Below are positions 1 to 7,430 of a DNA stretch of 23,906 nucleotides, one piece after another. The notes beneath the pieces were generated by a model that saw nothing but the letters and a program-made list of their open reading frames with translations, did not search any database and was not told the DNA's origin. Made by a program: the position numbers and the translations under genes. The DNA is from JACCUZ01 sp038246575 (GTDB lineage Bacteria > Actinomycetota > Actinomycetes > JACCUZ01). Numbering within the stretch: the first letter of the stretch is position 1; each line of letters starts with the position of its first letter. The stretch is from positions 1 to 23,906 of the forward strand of contig JBBRVU010000048.1 of assembly GCA_038246575.1 (NCBI GenBank), given 5' to 3'.

Positions 1-697
1 CACGGTGGAGCGTGGCGAACCCGACGACGGGCGGTCCGGTCAGGATCGCGAGGTGCGACCGCGGGTCCCCGGTGTCCAGGTCATGCATGAGGGCACGCCA
101 GTCGCTAGAGGGCACCGGCTCGACAACCGCGCGCAGGTCGTCCCGCGCGAAGTGGCTGCCAGCGGCGCCGACGACGTACGTGATGGGCGCGACCTGCACG
201 ACGGTCGTGTGCAGGCGCTCCCAGCCCAGGTCGGCCAGGGCCAGGTTCGCCCGATCGACCAGCGGCAGCTGCAGCAGCGGCGGCAGGGAGCGCCCGGCGT
301 AGAAGGCGCCGACCCGCTCGAGCGCGTCCTCGAGCGCGCAGCCGGGGTCGCCGACGGCGAGCGTCGAGTTTGCCCGGCCGGTGATGCCGTCGTGGGCGCG
401 CACGCTCCAGTCGCCGATCGACGACGTCTCGCGGGCCGGCCAGCCGGCACCGCAGATCCGCTGCAGCTGGCCCGGGGACAGCTCCGGGACCGCGCGGCCG
501 GGCCGGACCGGTGCGCCGGGGACGACCTTGGCCGCAGTCACGGCACCGGGGTCGACCGCAACCACCTCGCCGGAGGCGCGCAGCACCTTCCACGATGCGG
601 GAGAGACCTCGAGAAGGTGCCCGACGACGTCGGTGAGCCCGCCCTCGACCCGGCGCCGGACGGACACTCGACGACCCACGTCGGACACGTCGAGCAC
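1..697 (-). CDS. GNAT family acetyltransferase, Rv0428c-like (partial, C-terminus cut by window edge)
   Basis: This is my own translation of the minus strand; 232 codons are open with no stop before base 1. The N-terminus (about residues 6-60) has the pattern of the SH3-like domain of the Rv0428c/Cg3035 acetyltransferase family, including TDVVGHLLEV at residues 22-31 and a basic patch before it. After residue 75 comes the start of the acetyltransferase region (QLQRICGAGWPA, then a segment around GDWSVRAHDG). The acetyl-CoA binding loop would lie beyond the window, so catalytic residues cannot be judged. The GTG start at 697 is chosen because a GAGGGGG stretch lies about 8 nt upstream and the SH3 pattern begins right after it. 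The gene is divergent from fdxA. Some members are annotated as N-acetylglutamate synthase, but the substrate cannot be read from this sequence. Confidence 0.8.
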   Translation of the reverse strand, partial: MLDVSDVGRRVSVRRRVEGGLTDVVGHLLEVSPASWKVLRASGEVVAVDPGAVTAAKVVPGAPVRPGRAVPELSPGQLQRICGAGWPARETSSIGDWSVRAHDGITGRANSTLAVGDPGCALEDALERVGAFYAGRSLPPLLQLPLVDRANLALADLGWERLHTTVVQVAPITYVVGAAGSHFARDDLRAVVEPVPSSDWRALMHDLDTGDPRSHLAILTGPPVVGFATLHR

Positions 698-739
698 CCC
701 GGGTGACCCCCTCGGCCTGCAGAACGGAACAGCAGGCGC

Positions 740-770
740 GATACTAGGGCGGGTGACCGGGCAGCCGGTC
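740..770 (+). promoter_or_regulatory. possible fdxA promoter -10 and leader hairpin
   Basis: GATACT at 740-745 resembles a -10 element, but no good -35 lies 17 nt upstream. A perfect small hairpin, GACCGG-gcag-CCGGTC, spans 755-770, just where a transcript from this -10 would begin. It could cap the 5' end of the fdxA-dapC mRNA. Assignment is tentative. Confidence 0.3.
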
Positions 771-810
771 CACTGCTGTATGTCCGTCCGCTCGTCCTGG
801 AGGATTGTCC

Positions 811-1137
811 GTGACCTACGTCATCGCGCAGCCGTGCGTCGACCTGCTCGACAAGGCGTGCATCGAGGAGTGCCCCGTCGACTGCATCTACGAGGGCAAC
901 CGGATGCTCTACATCCACCCGGACGAGTGCGTCGACTGCGGTGCGTGCGAGCCGGTGTGCCCGGTCGAGGCGATCTTCTACGAGGACGACACGCCTGAGC
1001 AGTGGAAGGACTACTACAAGGCCAACGTCGAGTTCTTCGACGACCTCGGCTCGCCCGGTGGGGCCGCGAAGATGGGCAAGATCGACAAGGACCACCCATT
1101 GATCGCAGCGCTGCCGCCGCAGATCCAGGACGCCTGA
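811..1137 (+). CDS. fdxA: 7Fe ferredoxin ([3Fe-4S][4Fe-4S])
   Basis: The product is a small soluble electron carrier of 108 aa, the usual length for actinobacterial FdxA/FdxC. Cysteines are at 9, 17, 21, 25, 40, 43, 46 and 50. By analogy with characterised 7Fe ferredoxins, C9, C17 and C50 should hold the 3Fe cluster and C21, C40, C43 and C46 the 4Fe cluster, leaving C25 as the extra cysteine. The motifs CPVDC and CVDCGACEPVCP are clear. The GTG at 811 is preferred over an in-frame TTG at 805 because GGAGG at 799-803 is 7 nt from the GTG. dapC starts 7 nt after the stop, so the two are probably co-transcribed, an arrangement also seen in mycobacteria (Rv1177-Rv1178). The redox partner is not shown by the sequence. 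Confidence 0.95.
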   Translation: MTYVIAQPCVDLLDKACIEECPVDCIYEGNRMLYIHPDECVDCGACEPVCPVEAIFYEDDTPEQWKDYYKANVEFFDDLGSPGGAAKMGKIDKDHPLIAALPPQIQDA

Positions 1138-1144
1138 CGACACC

Positions 1145-2254
1145 GTGACCGGTCCGAGCACGCTCACGGACCGGCTGCCCGAGTTCCCCTGGGACCTGCT
1201 GGCTCCGCATGCCGCAACCGCGCGCGTCCACCCCGAGGGCCTCATCGACCTGTCGGTGGGTACGCCGGTCGACCCGACGCCTGCCGTCGCGCGGGATGCA
1301 CTCGAAGCCGCCTCGGACGCGCCCGGCTACCCGCTGACGGCGGGCACGCCGGCGCTGCGGTCAGCGGTCGTCGAGTGGTTCGCCCGTCGCCGCGGCGTGC
1401 CCGGACTGGACCCGGCCGCCGTGCTGCCCACGATCGGGTCCAAGGAGATGGTGGCGTGGTTGCCGACGTTGCTCGGCCTGGGCGCCGGCGACCTGGTGGT
1501 CCACCCGGAGGTTGCCTATCCCACGTACGACATCGGGGCTCGCCTGGCCGGCGCGACGCCCGTCGCTTCGGACGGGCTGACGGCTCTGGGACCGCAACGG
1601 GTCCGGCTCGTCTGGCTGAACTCTCCGTCCAACCCGACGGGCCGCGTCCTGCCCGTCGCGCACCTGCGCAAGGTCGTCGAGTGGGCGCGCGAACGCGGCG
1701 CGGTGGTGGCCTCCGACGAGTGTTACGCCGAGCTGGGCTGGGACGAGTCGGCGCCGCCCGTCTCACTGCTGCACCCCGACGTCTGCGGTGGGTCGCACGA
1801 CTCGCTGCTGGCGCTGTACTCACTGTCCAAGCAGTCCAACCTCGCTGGTTACCGGGCCGCGTTCGTGGCCGGCGATCCTGCACTGGTCGATGCGCTGCTG
1901 CAGGTGCGCCGGCATGCAGGCATGATCGTCCCGTCCCCGGTCCAGGCGGCGATGGTGGCCGCGCTCGGTGACGACGACCACGTCCAGGCTCAGCGCGAGA
2001 CGTACGGCCGGCGCCGCGCCCGGCTCGCGGCCGCCTTCGACGGAGCAGGGTGGCGGGTGGACGCCTCCCAGGCCGGGCTCTACCTGTGGGTCACCCGGGA
2101 CGAGGACTGCTGGGCGTCGGTCGAGGCACTGGCCCGGCTCGGAGTCCTTGTCGCACCGGGTTCGTTCTACGGCGCGGCCGGTGCGCGCCATGTCCGGGTC
2201 GCCATGACCGCGAGCGATGCCCACGTGGCTGCAGCGGCGGGGCGGATCGCGTAG
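1145..2254 (+). CDS. dapC: N-succinyldiaminopimelate aminotransferase
   Basis: This is a PLP-dependent fold-type I aminotransferase of 369 aa. In the succinylase branch of lysine/DAP synthesis it converts N-succinyl-2-amino-6-ketopimelate with glutamate to N-succinyl-LL-DAP. The PLP lysine is K229 in LYSLSKQSNLAGYR. NSPSNPTG (N163) and SDECYAELGW (D191, Y194) are the expected cofactor-contact motifs, and R237 follows the lysine. The N-terminal stretch LPEFPWDLLAPHAATARVHPEG is typical of the actinobacterial DapC group. The start is GTG at 1145. The adjacent fdxA and the nearby dapD and dapE support the assignment over a generic class I aminotransferase. The gene ends 1 nt from the convergent lipoprotein gene, leaving no room for a terminator between them. 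Confidence 0.92.
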   Translation: MTGPSTLTDRLPEFPWDLLAPHAATARVHPEGLIDLSVGTPVDPTPAVARDALEAASDAPGYPLTAGTPALRSAVVEWFARRRGVPGLDPAAVLPTIGSKEMVAWLPTLLGLGAGDLVVHPEVAYPTYDIGARLAGATPVASDGLTALGPQRVRLVWLNSPSNPTGRVLPVAHLRKVVEWARERGAVVASDECYAELGWDESAPPVSLLHPDVCGGSHDSLLALYSLSKQSNLAGYRAAFVAGDPALVDALLQVRRHAGMIVPSPVQAAMVAALGDDDHVQAQRETYGRRRARLAAAFDGAGWRVDASQAGLYLWVTRDEDCWASVEALARLGVLVAPGSFYGAAGARHVRVAMTASDAHVAAAAGRIA

Positions 2255-2255
2255 G

Positions 2256-3077
2256 TCAACGGCCTCGGTAGGGGCGCCCGCTCTCCACGGCGACGTGCAC
2301 GTGCTCGCGGTGGCGCTGGACGGCACTTCCGCGGTTGCCCTCCGTGGCCCCGGGGTGGATGTAGTCGCGCCACCCGGCGAACGCGGCCCAAGACGTCCAG
2401 ATGTGGTCGTCGTAGATGACCGAGAGGACGTTGTGGTCGGGCGCGTGGGCCACCAGCCACTGGGCGAAGACCCACCCGCGGCGTCGTTGCTCGGCGTCAT
2501 CGACCGGTCGGAAGAAGACGTCGACGGCGCGGCCCTCGTAGTGTGCCGACCCGTCGACGTGGCCGGTGCTGACGCCGCCGCGAGCAAAGCCTCCGGCGGG
2601 CAGGGCACCGAACACCTCGGTCCACGCCGTACGCAGTTGACGGGCCCGCGGCACCAGGCCGCTGCGACCAGGCTCCTGCGGATCGACGGTCGTCCGGGCG
2701 TACGAGCACACGAGGCGGGTGCCGCGCCGCTTCCCGGCGAGCCCGTCGGCGATCCCCCGCGCGGTGCCTGGATCGGTCGCGGTCGCCCGGACGACTGCGG
2801 TCGCCAGTCGTGCGGCCCGACGGGCGAAGGACTTGGCGCTGGTGTCGCCGAGGTCAGCGGCCCGGGTCGTGAGGTCGCGGGCCTGAGCGCCGGTCAGCGA
2901 GACGTTGCCCACCTCGGTGGGCACCCAGCAGTCCCTGATGACGGCTGGTTGGGTCGTCACTGCTTCGGTCGGCTCGACCGGCCCGGGGGCCTGCGCGCGG
3001 TCGACGGCGGGCGTCGTGCACCCGGCGAGCAGGACTCCCAGGATCGTGACGAGAACAGCTCGGCCCGGGTGTCTCAC
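2256..3077 (-). CDS. putative lipoprotein with M15/LAS-type zinc peptidase motifs (paralogue of the next gene)
   Basis: The product is 273 aa. A hydrophobic signal ends in a lipobox (LLAGC, Cys20), so it is probably anchored outside the membrane. A helical stretch (about 58-115) follows, then a C-terminal domain with S177-A-H179-Y-E-G-R-A-V-D186 and a terminal EHVHV segment (H259, H261). The SxHxxGxAxD plus HxH pair is the zinc-site signature of LAS/M15 peptidases (VanX/VanY, YcbK/DUF882 types), which cut D-Ala or other peptidoglycan cross-links. The catalytic acid is not certain. Two cysteines (C50, C124) could pair. GTG at 3077 is chosen because it places the signal peptide at the N-terminus, with GAGG about 9 nt upstream. 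The reading frame stays open to 3311, but the extra residues are not signal-like. It lies 67 nt downstream of its paralogue. Substrate is unknown. Confidence 0.75.
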   Translation of the reverse strand: MRHPGRAVLVTILGVLLAGCTTPAVDRAQAPGPVEPTEAVTTQPAVIRDCWVPTEVGNVSLTGAQARDLTTRAADLGDTSAKSFARRAARLATAVVRATATDPGTARGIADGLAGKRRGTRLVCSYARTTVDPQEPGRSGLVPRARQLRTAWTEVFGALPAGGFARGGVSTGHVDGSAHYEGRAVDVFFRPVDDAEQRRRGWVFAQWLVAHAPDHNVLSVIYDDHIWTSWAAFAGWRDYIHPGATEGNRGSAVQRHREHVHVAVESGRPYRGR

Positions 3078-3144
3078 GCCCCGAGCCTCGACGATGCCGG
3101 CCCCGGATGCCAGGCGTCGTGTCCGGATCGTTGTCCAGAAGGTC

Positions 3145-3996
3145 TCAGCGACCACGGGAGACGTCGACGTGCACGTGGTCCTCGTGCAGCAGGATCGGGT
3201 TCTCCGTCGTCCCGCCGGGATAGCGGTAGTCACGCCACCCCTCCAGCGAGCGTGCCGGGGTCCAGATGCGGCGATCGAAGATGACAGTGGCGAGGCCGAG
3301 GCGCTCGGCATGCGCCACGGTCCACAGCGCCTCCTGCCAGCCGCGGCGGGTGTTCTCCTGGGTCACCGGACGGAAGAAGACGTCGATGGCCCGGCCCTCG
3401 TAGTGGGCCGAGCCCTTGATGTGGCCGGTGGTGATGCCCCCCCGCGCGAAGCCGCCGAGGGACTGCTTGCCGAACACGGTGCGCAGCTGCGCGCGCACTT
3501 CGTCCGCTCGGGGCGTCAGCCCGTCGGGCTGCATCTTCTCGGTGGGCAAGGACCCTTGGGCGAGCGGCAGGACGCAGGTCAGCACATCGCCGTCATAGCC
3601 CAGGAGCGATCGGGCGATGCGCGAGGACTGCTCGTCGGGTTCGGCCACGTCGGGTAGAGCGCGGTAGGTGGCTCGCGCGGTTGCCGCATCCACCACCGTT
3701 GCCGAGTCCTCGGCCTCGAGCGCGACGAGACTGCGGGCCACCGCCTCGGCGACGCCGTTGCTGGTGGCGCCGATGCGGGTGCCGACGCCGGCGACGGTGG
3801 TGGCGGTCTGGGCCTGCTCGGTGGACCAGTCGACCGACTCGTCGCCGATGGTCAACGTGCAGGGTGGCCCGGTGCGCAGGCCGAGCAAGGTGCCGACCGG
3901 CGTGAGCACCACGACGTACGTCGCCGCAACGGCGAGCAGGACGAGGACGACCGCAGTCCGGATCAGTCGACCCCGTCGCGTCAGGCGCCGTGCCAC
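3145..3996 (-). CDS. membrane-anchored protein with M15/LAS-type zinc peptidase motifs
   Basis: The product is 283 aa with a basic N-terminus and one membrane anchor (about residues 11-32), so the body is probably extracytoplasmic. The C-terminal domain carries S196-A-H198-Y-E-G-R-A-I-D205 and HEDHVHVDV (H274, H276), matching the zinc-binding pattern of LAS/M15 peptidases. The block GGFARGGITTGHIKGSAHYE is nearly identical to that of the downstream lipoprotein, so the two are tandem paralogues with different anchors. C46 and C141 could form a disulfide. The GTG start lies 3 nt after the dapD stop without a clear Shine-Dalgarno, suggesting co-transcription and re-initiation behind dapD. A role in peptidoglycan trimming is inferred from motif and neighbourhood only. 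Confidence 0.75.
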   Translation of the reverse strand: MARRLTRRGRLIRTAVVLVLLAVAATYVVVLTPVGTLLGLRTGPPCTLTIGDESVDWSTEQAQTATTVAGVGTRIGATSNGVAEAVARSLVALEAEDSATVVDAATARATYRALPDVAEPDEQSSRIARSLLGYDGDVLTCVLPLAQGSLPTEKMQPDGLTPRADEVRAQLRTVFGKQSLGGFARGGITTGHIKGSAHYEGRAIDVFFRPVTQENTRRGWQEALWTVAHAERLGLATVIFDRRIWTPARSLEGWRDYRYPGGTTENPILLHEDHVHVDVSRGR

Positions 3997-3999
3997 CGG

Positions 4000-4944
4000 T
4001 CAGTCGTTGGCGTGCAGCGCGGCGTTGAGGGCTCCCCAGGTCCCCTGCTTCGGCACCGCCTCGACCGTGCCCGTGATGCTGTTGCGCCGCAGGAGCAGAT
4101 GGTCGCGGCCGGAGAGCTCGGCGGCCTTCACCACCAACCCGTCCGGGAGGGTCACCTTGGTGCCCGCCGTGACGTAGCAGCCCGCCTCGACGACGCAGTC
4201 GTCACCGAGGGAGATCCCGATGCCGGCGTTGGCGCCGATCAGGCACCGCTCGCCGACGGAGATGACCTCGGTGCCGCCGCCGGACAGCGTGCCCATGATC
4301 GACGCCCCACCGCCGACGTCGGAGCCGTCGCCCACGACGACACCGGCACTGATCCGGCCCTCGACCATGGACGTGCCGAGGGTGCCGGCGTTGTAGTTGA
4401 CGAATCCCTCGTGCATCACCGTGGTGCCGGGGGCGAGATGTGCCCCGAGCCGGACGCGGTCGGCGTCGGCGATGCGTACGCCCGAGGGCAGCACGTAGTC
4501 GACCATCCGGGGGAACTTGTCGACGCCGAAGACCTGCACGGGACCACGTCGCATCAGCTGCATCCGGGTGCGTTCGAAGCCCTCGACCGCGCAGGGGCCG
4601 TGGTTCGTCCACACGACGTTGGTGAGCTTGCCGAACACGCCGGTCATGTCGATCTCGTGCGGCCGGACCAGCCGGTGCGAGAGCAGGTGCAGCCGCAGCC
4701 ACACGTCGGCGGTGTCCTCCGGTTCCGCGTCAAGGTCGACGGCAACCTGGAGGATCTGCCGGGTGGTGCCTCGCGCCGGGTCCTCGGCGTCGGACCGTAG
4801 GTCGTCCAGCTCGACCGGACCGGCCTGCGCCTCGTCCGGGACGCCGAGCATCGGCTCGGGGAACCAGACGTCGAGGATGTCCCTGCTCGCCAGGTGCATG
4901 GTGAACAGCCCCGTGCCGTACGCCAGCCGCGCGCCGTCGCTCAT
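4000..4944 (-). CDS. dapD: 2,3,4,5-tetrahydropyridine-2,6-dicarboxylate N-succinyltransferase
   Basis: DapD transfers succinyl from succinyl-CoA to tetrahydrodipicolinate, the first step of the succinylase branch of DAP/lysine synthesis; it works as a cytoplasmic trimer. The 314-aa length and the N-terminal domain (about 1-150, with FPEPMLGVP) match the actinobacterial type (Rv1201c, about 317 aa) rather than the shorter E. coli type. Residues about 155-285 form the left-handed beta-helix with hexapeptide repeats, for example SAGVVVGDGSDVGGGASIMG and GANAGIGISLGDDCVVEAGC. The ATG start at 4944 has no good Shine-Dalgarno. Only 38 bp separate it from the divergent VOC gene. Two M15-like genes lie downstream in the same direction and may be in its operon. 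Confidence 0.96.
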   Translation of the reverse strand: MSDGARLAYGTGLFTMHLASRDILDVWFPEPMLGVPDEAQAGPVELDDLRSDAEDPARGTTRQILQVAVDLDAEPEDTADVWLRLHLLSHRLVRPHEIDMTGVFGKLTNVVWTNHGPCAVEGFERTRMQLMRRGPVQVFGVDKFPRMVDYVLPSGVRIADADRVRLGAHLAPGTTVMHEGFVNYNAGTLGTSMVEGRISAGVVVGDGSDVGGGASIMGTLSGGGTEVISVGERCLIGANAGIGISLGDDCVVEAGCYVTAGTKVTLPDGLVVKAAELSGRDHLLLRRNSITGTVEAVPKQGTWGALNAALHAND

Positions 4945-4968
4945 GGTGGCCAGCCTGCCAGAGCGCGG

Positions 4969-4974
4969 TAGCCT
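4969..4974 (+). promoter_or_regulatory. TAGCCT -10 hexamer, probably leaderless start of the VOC gene
   Basis: TAGCCT fits the actinobacterial TANNNT -10 and lies 8 nt before the ATG at 4983, with no Shine-Dalgarno between. Transcription would start at or next to the ATG. The 8-mer AGCCTGCC is directly repeated at 4952-4959 and 4970-4977 inside this 38-bp divergent spacer. Confidence 0.5.
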
Positions 4975-4982
4975 GCCGAGTC

Positions 4983-5684
4983 ATGGCCCTCGCGCGCTGG
5001 AAGGACCTCTGCATCGACGCGCTCGACCCTGCGCGACTTGGTGCCTTCTGGGCCGAAGCTCTGAGTCTGACGGCCGAGGACGCTGGTGACGGCGACGTGC
5101 GCCTGGTCGCCGAGGGACAGCCCGGGCGCACGATCTGGGTCAACCGGGTGCCGGAGCCGAAGAGCGTCAAGCACCGGGTGCACCCGGACCTGCGCGACGA
5201 CCTGGACCGCCTGCTCGCGCTGGGCGCCACCGTTCTGCGCGAACCGACCGGGGACGAGCGGTGGCACGTGCTCGGCGACCCCGAGGGCGGAGAGCTGTGC
5301 CTGTTCACCCCGGTGCCGGAGTGGCCTGCCGGCGACGGCTTCTTCGAGCTCGTCGTCGACAGCGTCGACCCGGCGGGGCAGGCGACCTGGTGGGCCCAGG
5401 CGATCGGTGGCGTTGCCCAGGGGCAGGACGGCAAGGCGTTCCACTGGGTCCAGGACATCGCCGACGTGCCGTTCCTGTTCCTCGTGTTCACCCCGGTGCC
5501 CGAGCCGAAGGCGGTGAAGAACCGCTGGCACTGGGACGTGGTGTGCGACGACCTGGACGGGCTGCTTGCCCATGGCGCCACGGTGTTGCGCGAGCCGACC
5601 GGCGACGACGAGTGGCACGTGCTGGCCGATCCCGAGGGCAACGAGTTCTGTTCCTTCGCCCCGGCCGTAGGGTCTGGCGGGTGA
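4983..5684 (+). CDS. VOC (glyoxalase-like) protein with two tandem domains
   Basis: The product is 233 aa made of two repeats of a glyoxalase-like (VOC superfamily) unit, about residues 1-115 and 118-230. The units are visibly homologous: both have LxxLLAxGATVLREPTGD followed by WHVL(G/A)DPEG, and FTPVPEPK occurs at the junction. A complete metal-ligand triad is not obvious, so it may bind a ligand rather than catalyse. VOC members include glyoxalases, dioxygenases and antibiotic-binding proteins, and no specific role can be read here. The ATG start follows a TAGCCT hexamer. Its TGA overlaps the dapE GTG by 4 nt, so dapE is likely translationally coupled to it, although dapE also has its own -10-like element. 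Confidence 0.85.
   Translation: MALARWKDLCIDALDPARLGAFWAEALSLTAEDAGDGDVRLVAEGQPGRTIWVNRVPEPKSVKHRVHPDLRDDLDRLLALGATVLREPTGDERWHVLGDPEGGELCLFTPVPEWPAGDGFFELVVDSVDPAGQATWWAQAIGGVAQGQDGKAFHWVQDIADVPFLFLVFTPVPEPKAVKNRWHWDVVCDDLDGLLAHGATVLREPTGDDEWHVLADPEGNEFCSFAPAVGSGG
5668..5673 (+). promoter_or_regulatory. TAGGGT -10 hexamer before dapE
   Basis: TAGGGT lies inside the end of the VOC gene, 7 nt before the dapE GTG at 5681. This is the spacing expected for a leaderless transcript, so dapE may be expressed independently of the upstream gene. Confidence 0.4.
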
Positions 5685-6748
5685 CCGACCTCGACCTGAC
5701 TCTGGACGCCGCTGCCCTCACCGTCGAGCTGTGCAACATCGAGTCGGTCAGCGGCAACGAGAAGGTGCTGGCCGACGCGGTCGAGACCGCGCTGCGGTCA
5801 CTCCCGCACCTTCAGCTCGACCGCGACGGGGACACCGTGGTGGCCCGGACCTCGCTCGGTCGTGACGAGCTGGTGGTGGTCGCCGGGCACCTCGACACCG
5901 TGCCGCTGGGCGACAACCTGCCGTGCCGGGTGGCGGACGGGCGTATCCATGGTTGCGGCACCACCGACATGAAGAGCGGCGTCGCGGTCGCGCTGCGGCT
6001 GGCCGCGCACCTGCCTGAGCCGAATCGCGACGTGACCTACGTCTTCTACGACAACGAGGAGGTCGAGGCCGCCAAGAACGGCCTCGGACGAGTGGCGCGT
6101 GAGCACCCCGACTGGCTGGCCGCCGACTTCGCCGTCCTGATGGAGCCGACGAACGCGACTGTCGAGGGCGGCTGCCAGGGCACCCTGCGCGCCGAGGTCG
6201 TGCTGCGCGGCCACCGGGCGCACTCGGCGCGGTCCTGGATGGGGTCCAACGCCGTGCACGCGGCGGGGGAGGTGCTCGCACGGCTGTCCGCGTACGACCC
6301 GGAGCAGGTCGAGATCGACGGGCTCGTCTACCGGGAGGGCCTCAACGCGGTCGGCATCAGCGGTGGGGTGGCCGGCAACGTGATCCCTGACGAGTGCCGG
6401 GTGAGCGTCAACTACCGGTTCGCGCCGTCGAAGTCGGAGCAGCAGGCTGCCGCCGTCGTCCGTGGCGTGCTGGACGGGTACGACGTCGAGGTCACCGACT
6501 CGGCTCCGGGTGCGCTCCCCGGGCTGGCGCACCCGGCCGCCGCGGCCTTCGTGGCGATGGTCGGGCGCGAGCCGCAGCCGAAGTTCGGGTGGACCGACGT
6601 GTCGCGGTTCTCGGCCCTCGGAGTTCCGGCCATCAACTACGGGCCGGGTGACCCGAGCGTCGCGCACCAGCGTGAGGAGTACTGCGACATCGCGCCGATC
6701 CTCGAGTGCGACGACCGGATGCGCGCCTGGCTCAACTCGGCCCGCTGA
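5681..6748 (+). CDS. dapE: succinyl-diaminopimelate desuccinylase
   Basis: DapE is a di-zinc M20 peptidase that hydrolyses N-succinyl-LL-DAP to LL-DAP and succinate in the cytoplasm. The 355-aa product shows the M20 metal site: H70 and D72 in GHLDTVP, D96 in GCGTTDMKSG, the E126-E127 pair (general base and ligand), E155 in LMEPTN, and H329 in VAHQREEY near the C-terminus. The lid/dimerisation domain lies at about 170-280 and includes RAHSARSWMGSNA. The GTG at 5681 is chosen because it overlaps the previous stop (GTGA) and gives the normal family length, although the frame is open far upstream. With dapC and dapD this gives three of the four succinylase-branch activities within 5.6 kb. Confidence 0.96.
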   Translation: MTDLDLTLDAAALTVELCNIESVSGNEKVLADAVETALRSLPHLQLDRDGDTVVARTSLGRDELVVVAGHLDTVPLGDNLPCRVADGRIHGCGTTDMKSGVAVALRLAAHLPEPNRDVTYVFYDNEEVEAAKNGLGRVAREHPDWLAADFAVLMEPTNATVEGGCQGTLRAEVVLRGHRAHSARSWMGSNAVHAAGEVLARLSAYDPEQVEIDGLVYREGLNAVGISGGVAGNVIPDECRVSVNYRFAPSKSEQQAAAVVRGVLDGYDVEVTDSAPGALPGLAHPAAAAFVAMVGREPQPKFGWTDVSRFSALGVPAINYGPGDPSVAHQREEYCDIAPILECDDRMRAWLNSAR

Positions 6749-6806
6749 CCTGATCCTCCCGGGTGTACGAGGGGGCCGGGGGTTGCGCAGGGCTGCGGGC
6801 TGCGGG

Positions 6807-7343
6807 TCAGGCGGGGGTCGGGGAGGGGGCCGGGACCGAGATGCCCAGGCCGCCGAGGGTCTCGGCACCGAAGCGGGCGATCTCACCGGGCAGGTCCAGC
6901 GGCTTGAGCCTGTCGCGCTCGGCCAGGATCTCGGGGGTCAGCCGGTCGGCCGGCACCAGCCAGCTCACCTCGAACTCGATGCCGTCGGGGTCCTTGGCGT
7001 AGAGCGCCTTGGTCGTGGCGTGGTCGGTCGCACCGGCCAGCGCACCCCGCTCGGCCAGCCGGACCTCGATCCCGGCCAGGTCGGCGAGCGTCTCGACCTC
7101 CCAGGCCAGGTGGTAGAGCCCGACGGTCGAGCGCCCAGCGCCGGACGGACCAGCCTCCGCGCCGATCTGGAAGAGCCCGAGGTCGTGGTCGTTGCTCGAG
7201 CTCGGTGCACGCAGGAACGCGGCCCCGGTCAGGTCAGCCATCCCCTCGATCGGCTCGAAGCCGAGCATCTCGCGATAGAAGTCGACGCTGCGGGACACGT
7301 CGCGCACGAACAGGACGGCGTGGTTGAGGCGGCGTACGGGCAT
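6807..7343 (-). CDS. VOC family protein, extradiol-dioxygenase/glyoxalase-like
   Basis: The product is 178 aa. H8 in RLNHAVLFVRD, H78 in GLYHLAWEV and E124 in DPDGIEFEV have the order and spacing of the metal triad (His, His, Glu) of catechol 2,3-dioxygenase-like VOC enzymes. A single VOC domain covers about residues 5-130, followed by a charged helical tail (DRLTPEILAERDRL). ATG 7343 is supported by AGGAGA about 8 nt upstream. It is transcribed divergently from a MarR gene across an 87-nt spacer with two matching palindromes and a good promoter, so the MarR protein probably represses it. Similar MarR-VOC pairs control quinone, catechol or electrophile detoxification. The substrate here is unknown. 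Confidence 0.88.
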   Translation of the reverse strand: MPVRRLNHAVLFVRDVSRSVDFYREMLGFEPIEGMADLTGAAFLRAPSSSNDHDLGLFQIGAEAGPSGAGRSTVGLYHLAWEVETLADLAGIEVRLAERGALAGATDHATTKALYAKDPDGIEFEVSWLVPADRLTPEILAERDRLKPLDLPGEIARFGAETLGGLGISVPAPSPTPA

Positions 7344-7361
7344 GATCGGCTCTCCTTGTGC

Positions 7362-7373
7362 TTGAGCGTTCAA
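7362..7373. promoter_or_regulatory. operator-like palindrome 1 (TTGA-N4-TCAA)
   Basis: TTGAGCGTTCAA has perfect TTGA/TCAA arms. It overlaps the predicted transcription start of the minus-strand VOC gene. It matches the second copy at 7397-7408 in 10 of 12 bases. Confidence 0.65.
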
Positions 7374-7379
7374 CGAGAC

Positions 7380-7408
7380 ACTATCAGGCAACGATGTTGA
7401 GTCTTCAA
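7380..7408 (-). promoter_or_regulatory. promoter of the VOC gene
   Basis: On the minus strand, TTGAAG (7408-7403) and GATAGT (7385-7380) are separated by exactly 17 nt, a good housekeeping sigma promoter. The -35 is embedded in palindrome 2, and the expected start near 7373 falls in palindrome 1. A repressor on either site would block this promoter. Confidence 0.6.
7397..7408. promoter_or_regulatory. operator-like palindrome 2 (TTGA-N4-TCAA)
   Basis: TTGAGTCTTCAA is the second copy, 35 bp centre to centre from the first. It covers the -35 of the VOC promoter and lies 10 bp upstream of the marR -10 hexamer, so it could serve repression and autoregulation. Confidence 0.65.
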
Positions 7409-7417
7409 GCATTCCGC

Positions 7418-7423
7418 TAGCCT
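7418..7423 (+). promoter_or_regulatory. TAGCCT -10 hexamer, probably leaderless marR start
   Basis: TAGCCT lies 7 nt before the ATG at 7431, with no Shine-Dalgarno in between. This supports ATG 7431 rather than the GTG at 7425. Confidence 0.5.
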
Positions 7424-7430
7424 GGTGGCC

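Noticed and set aside
5..706. 233-aa plus-strand open frame at the left edge
   Set aside because: Arg/Asp/Gly-rich, with no domain pattern. The minus strand of the same interval encodes the GNAT/SH3-like protein.
725..729. GGAAC upstream of fdxA as an ECF promoter
   Set aside because: No GTT at 18 nt downstream, unlike the two copies before sigE.
805..807. TTG as the ferredoxin start
   Set aside because: GTG 811 has better spacing from GGAGG and gives the usual N-terminus.
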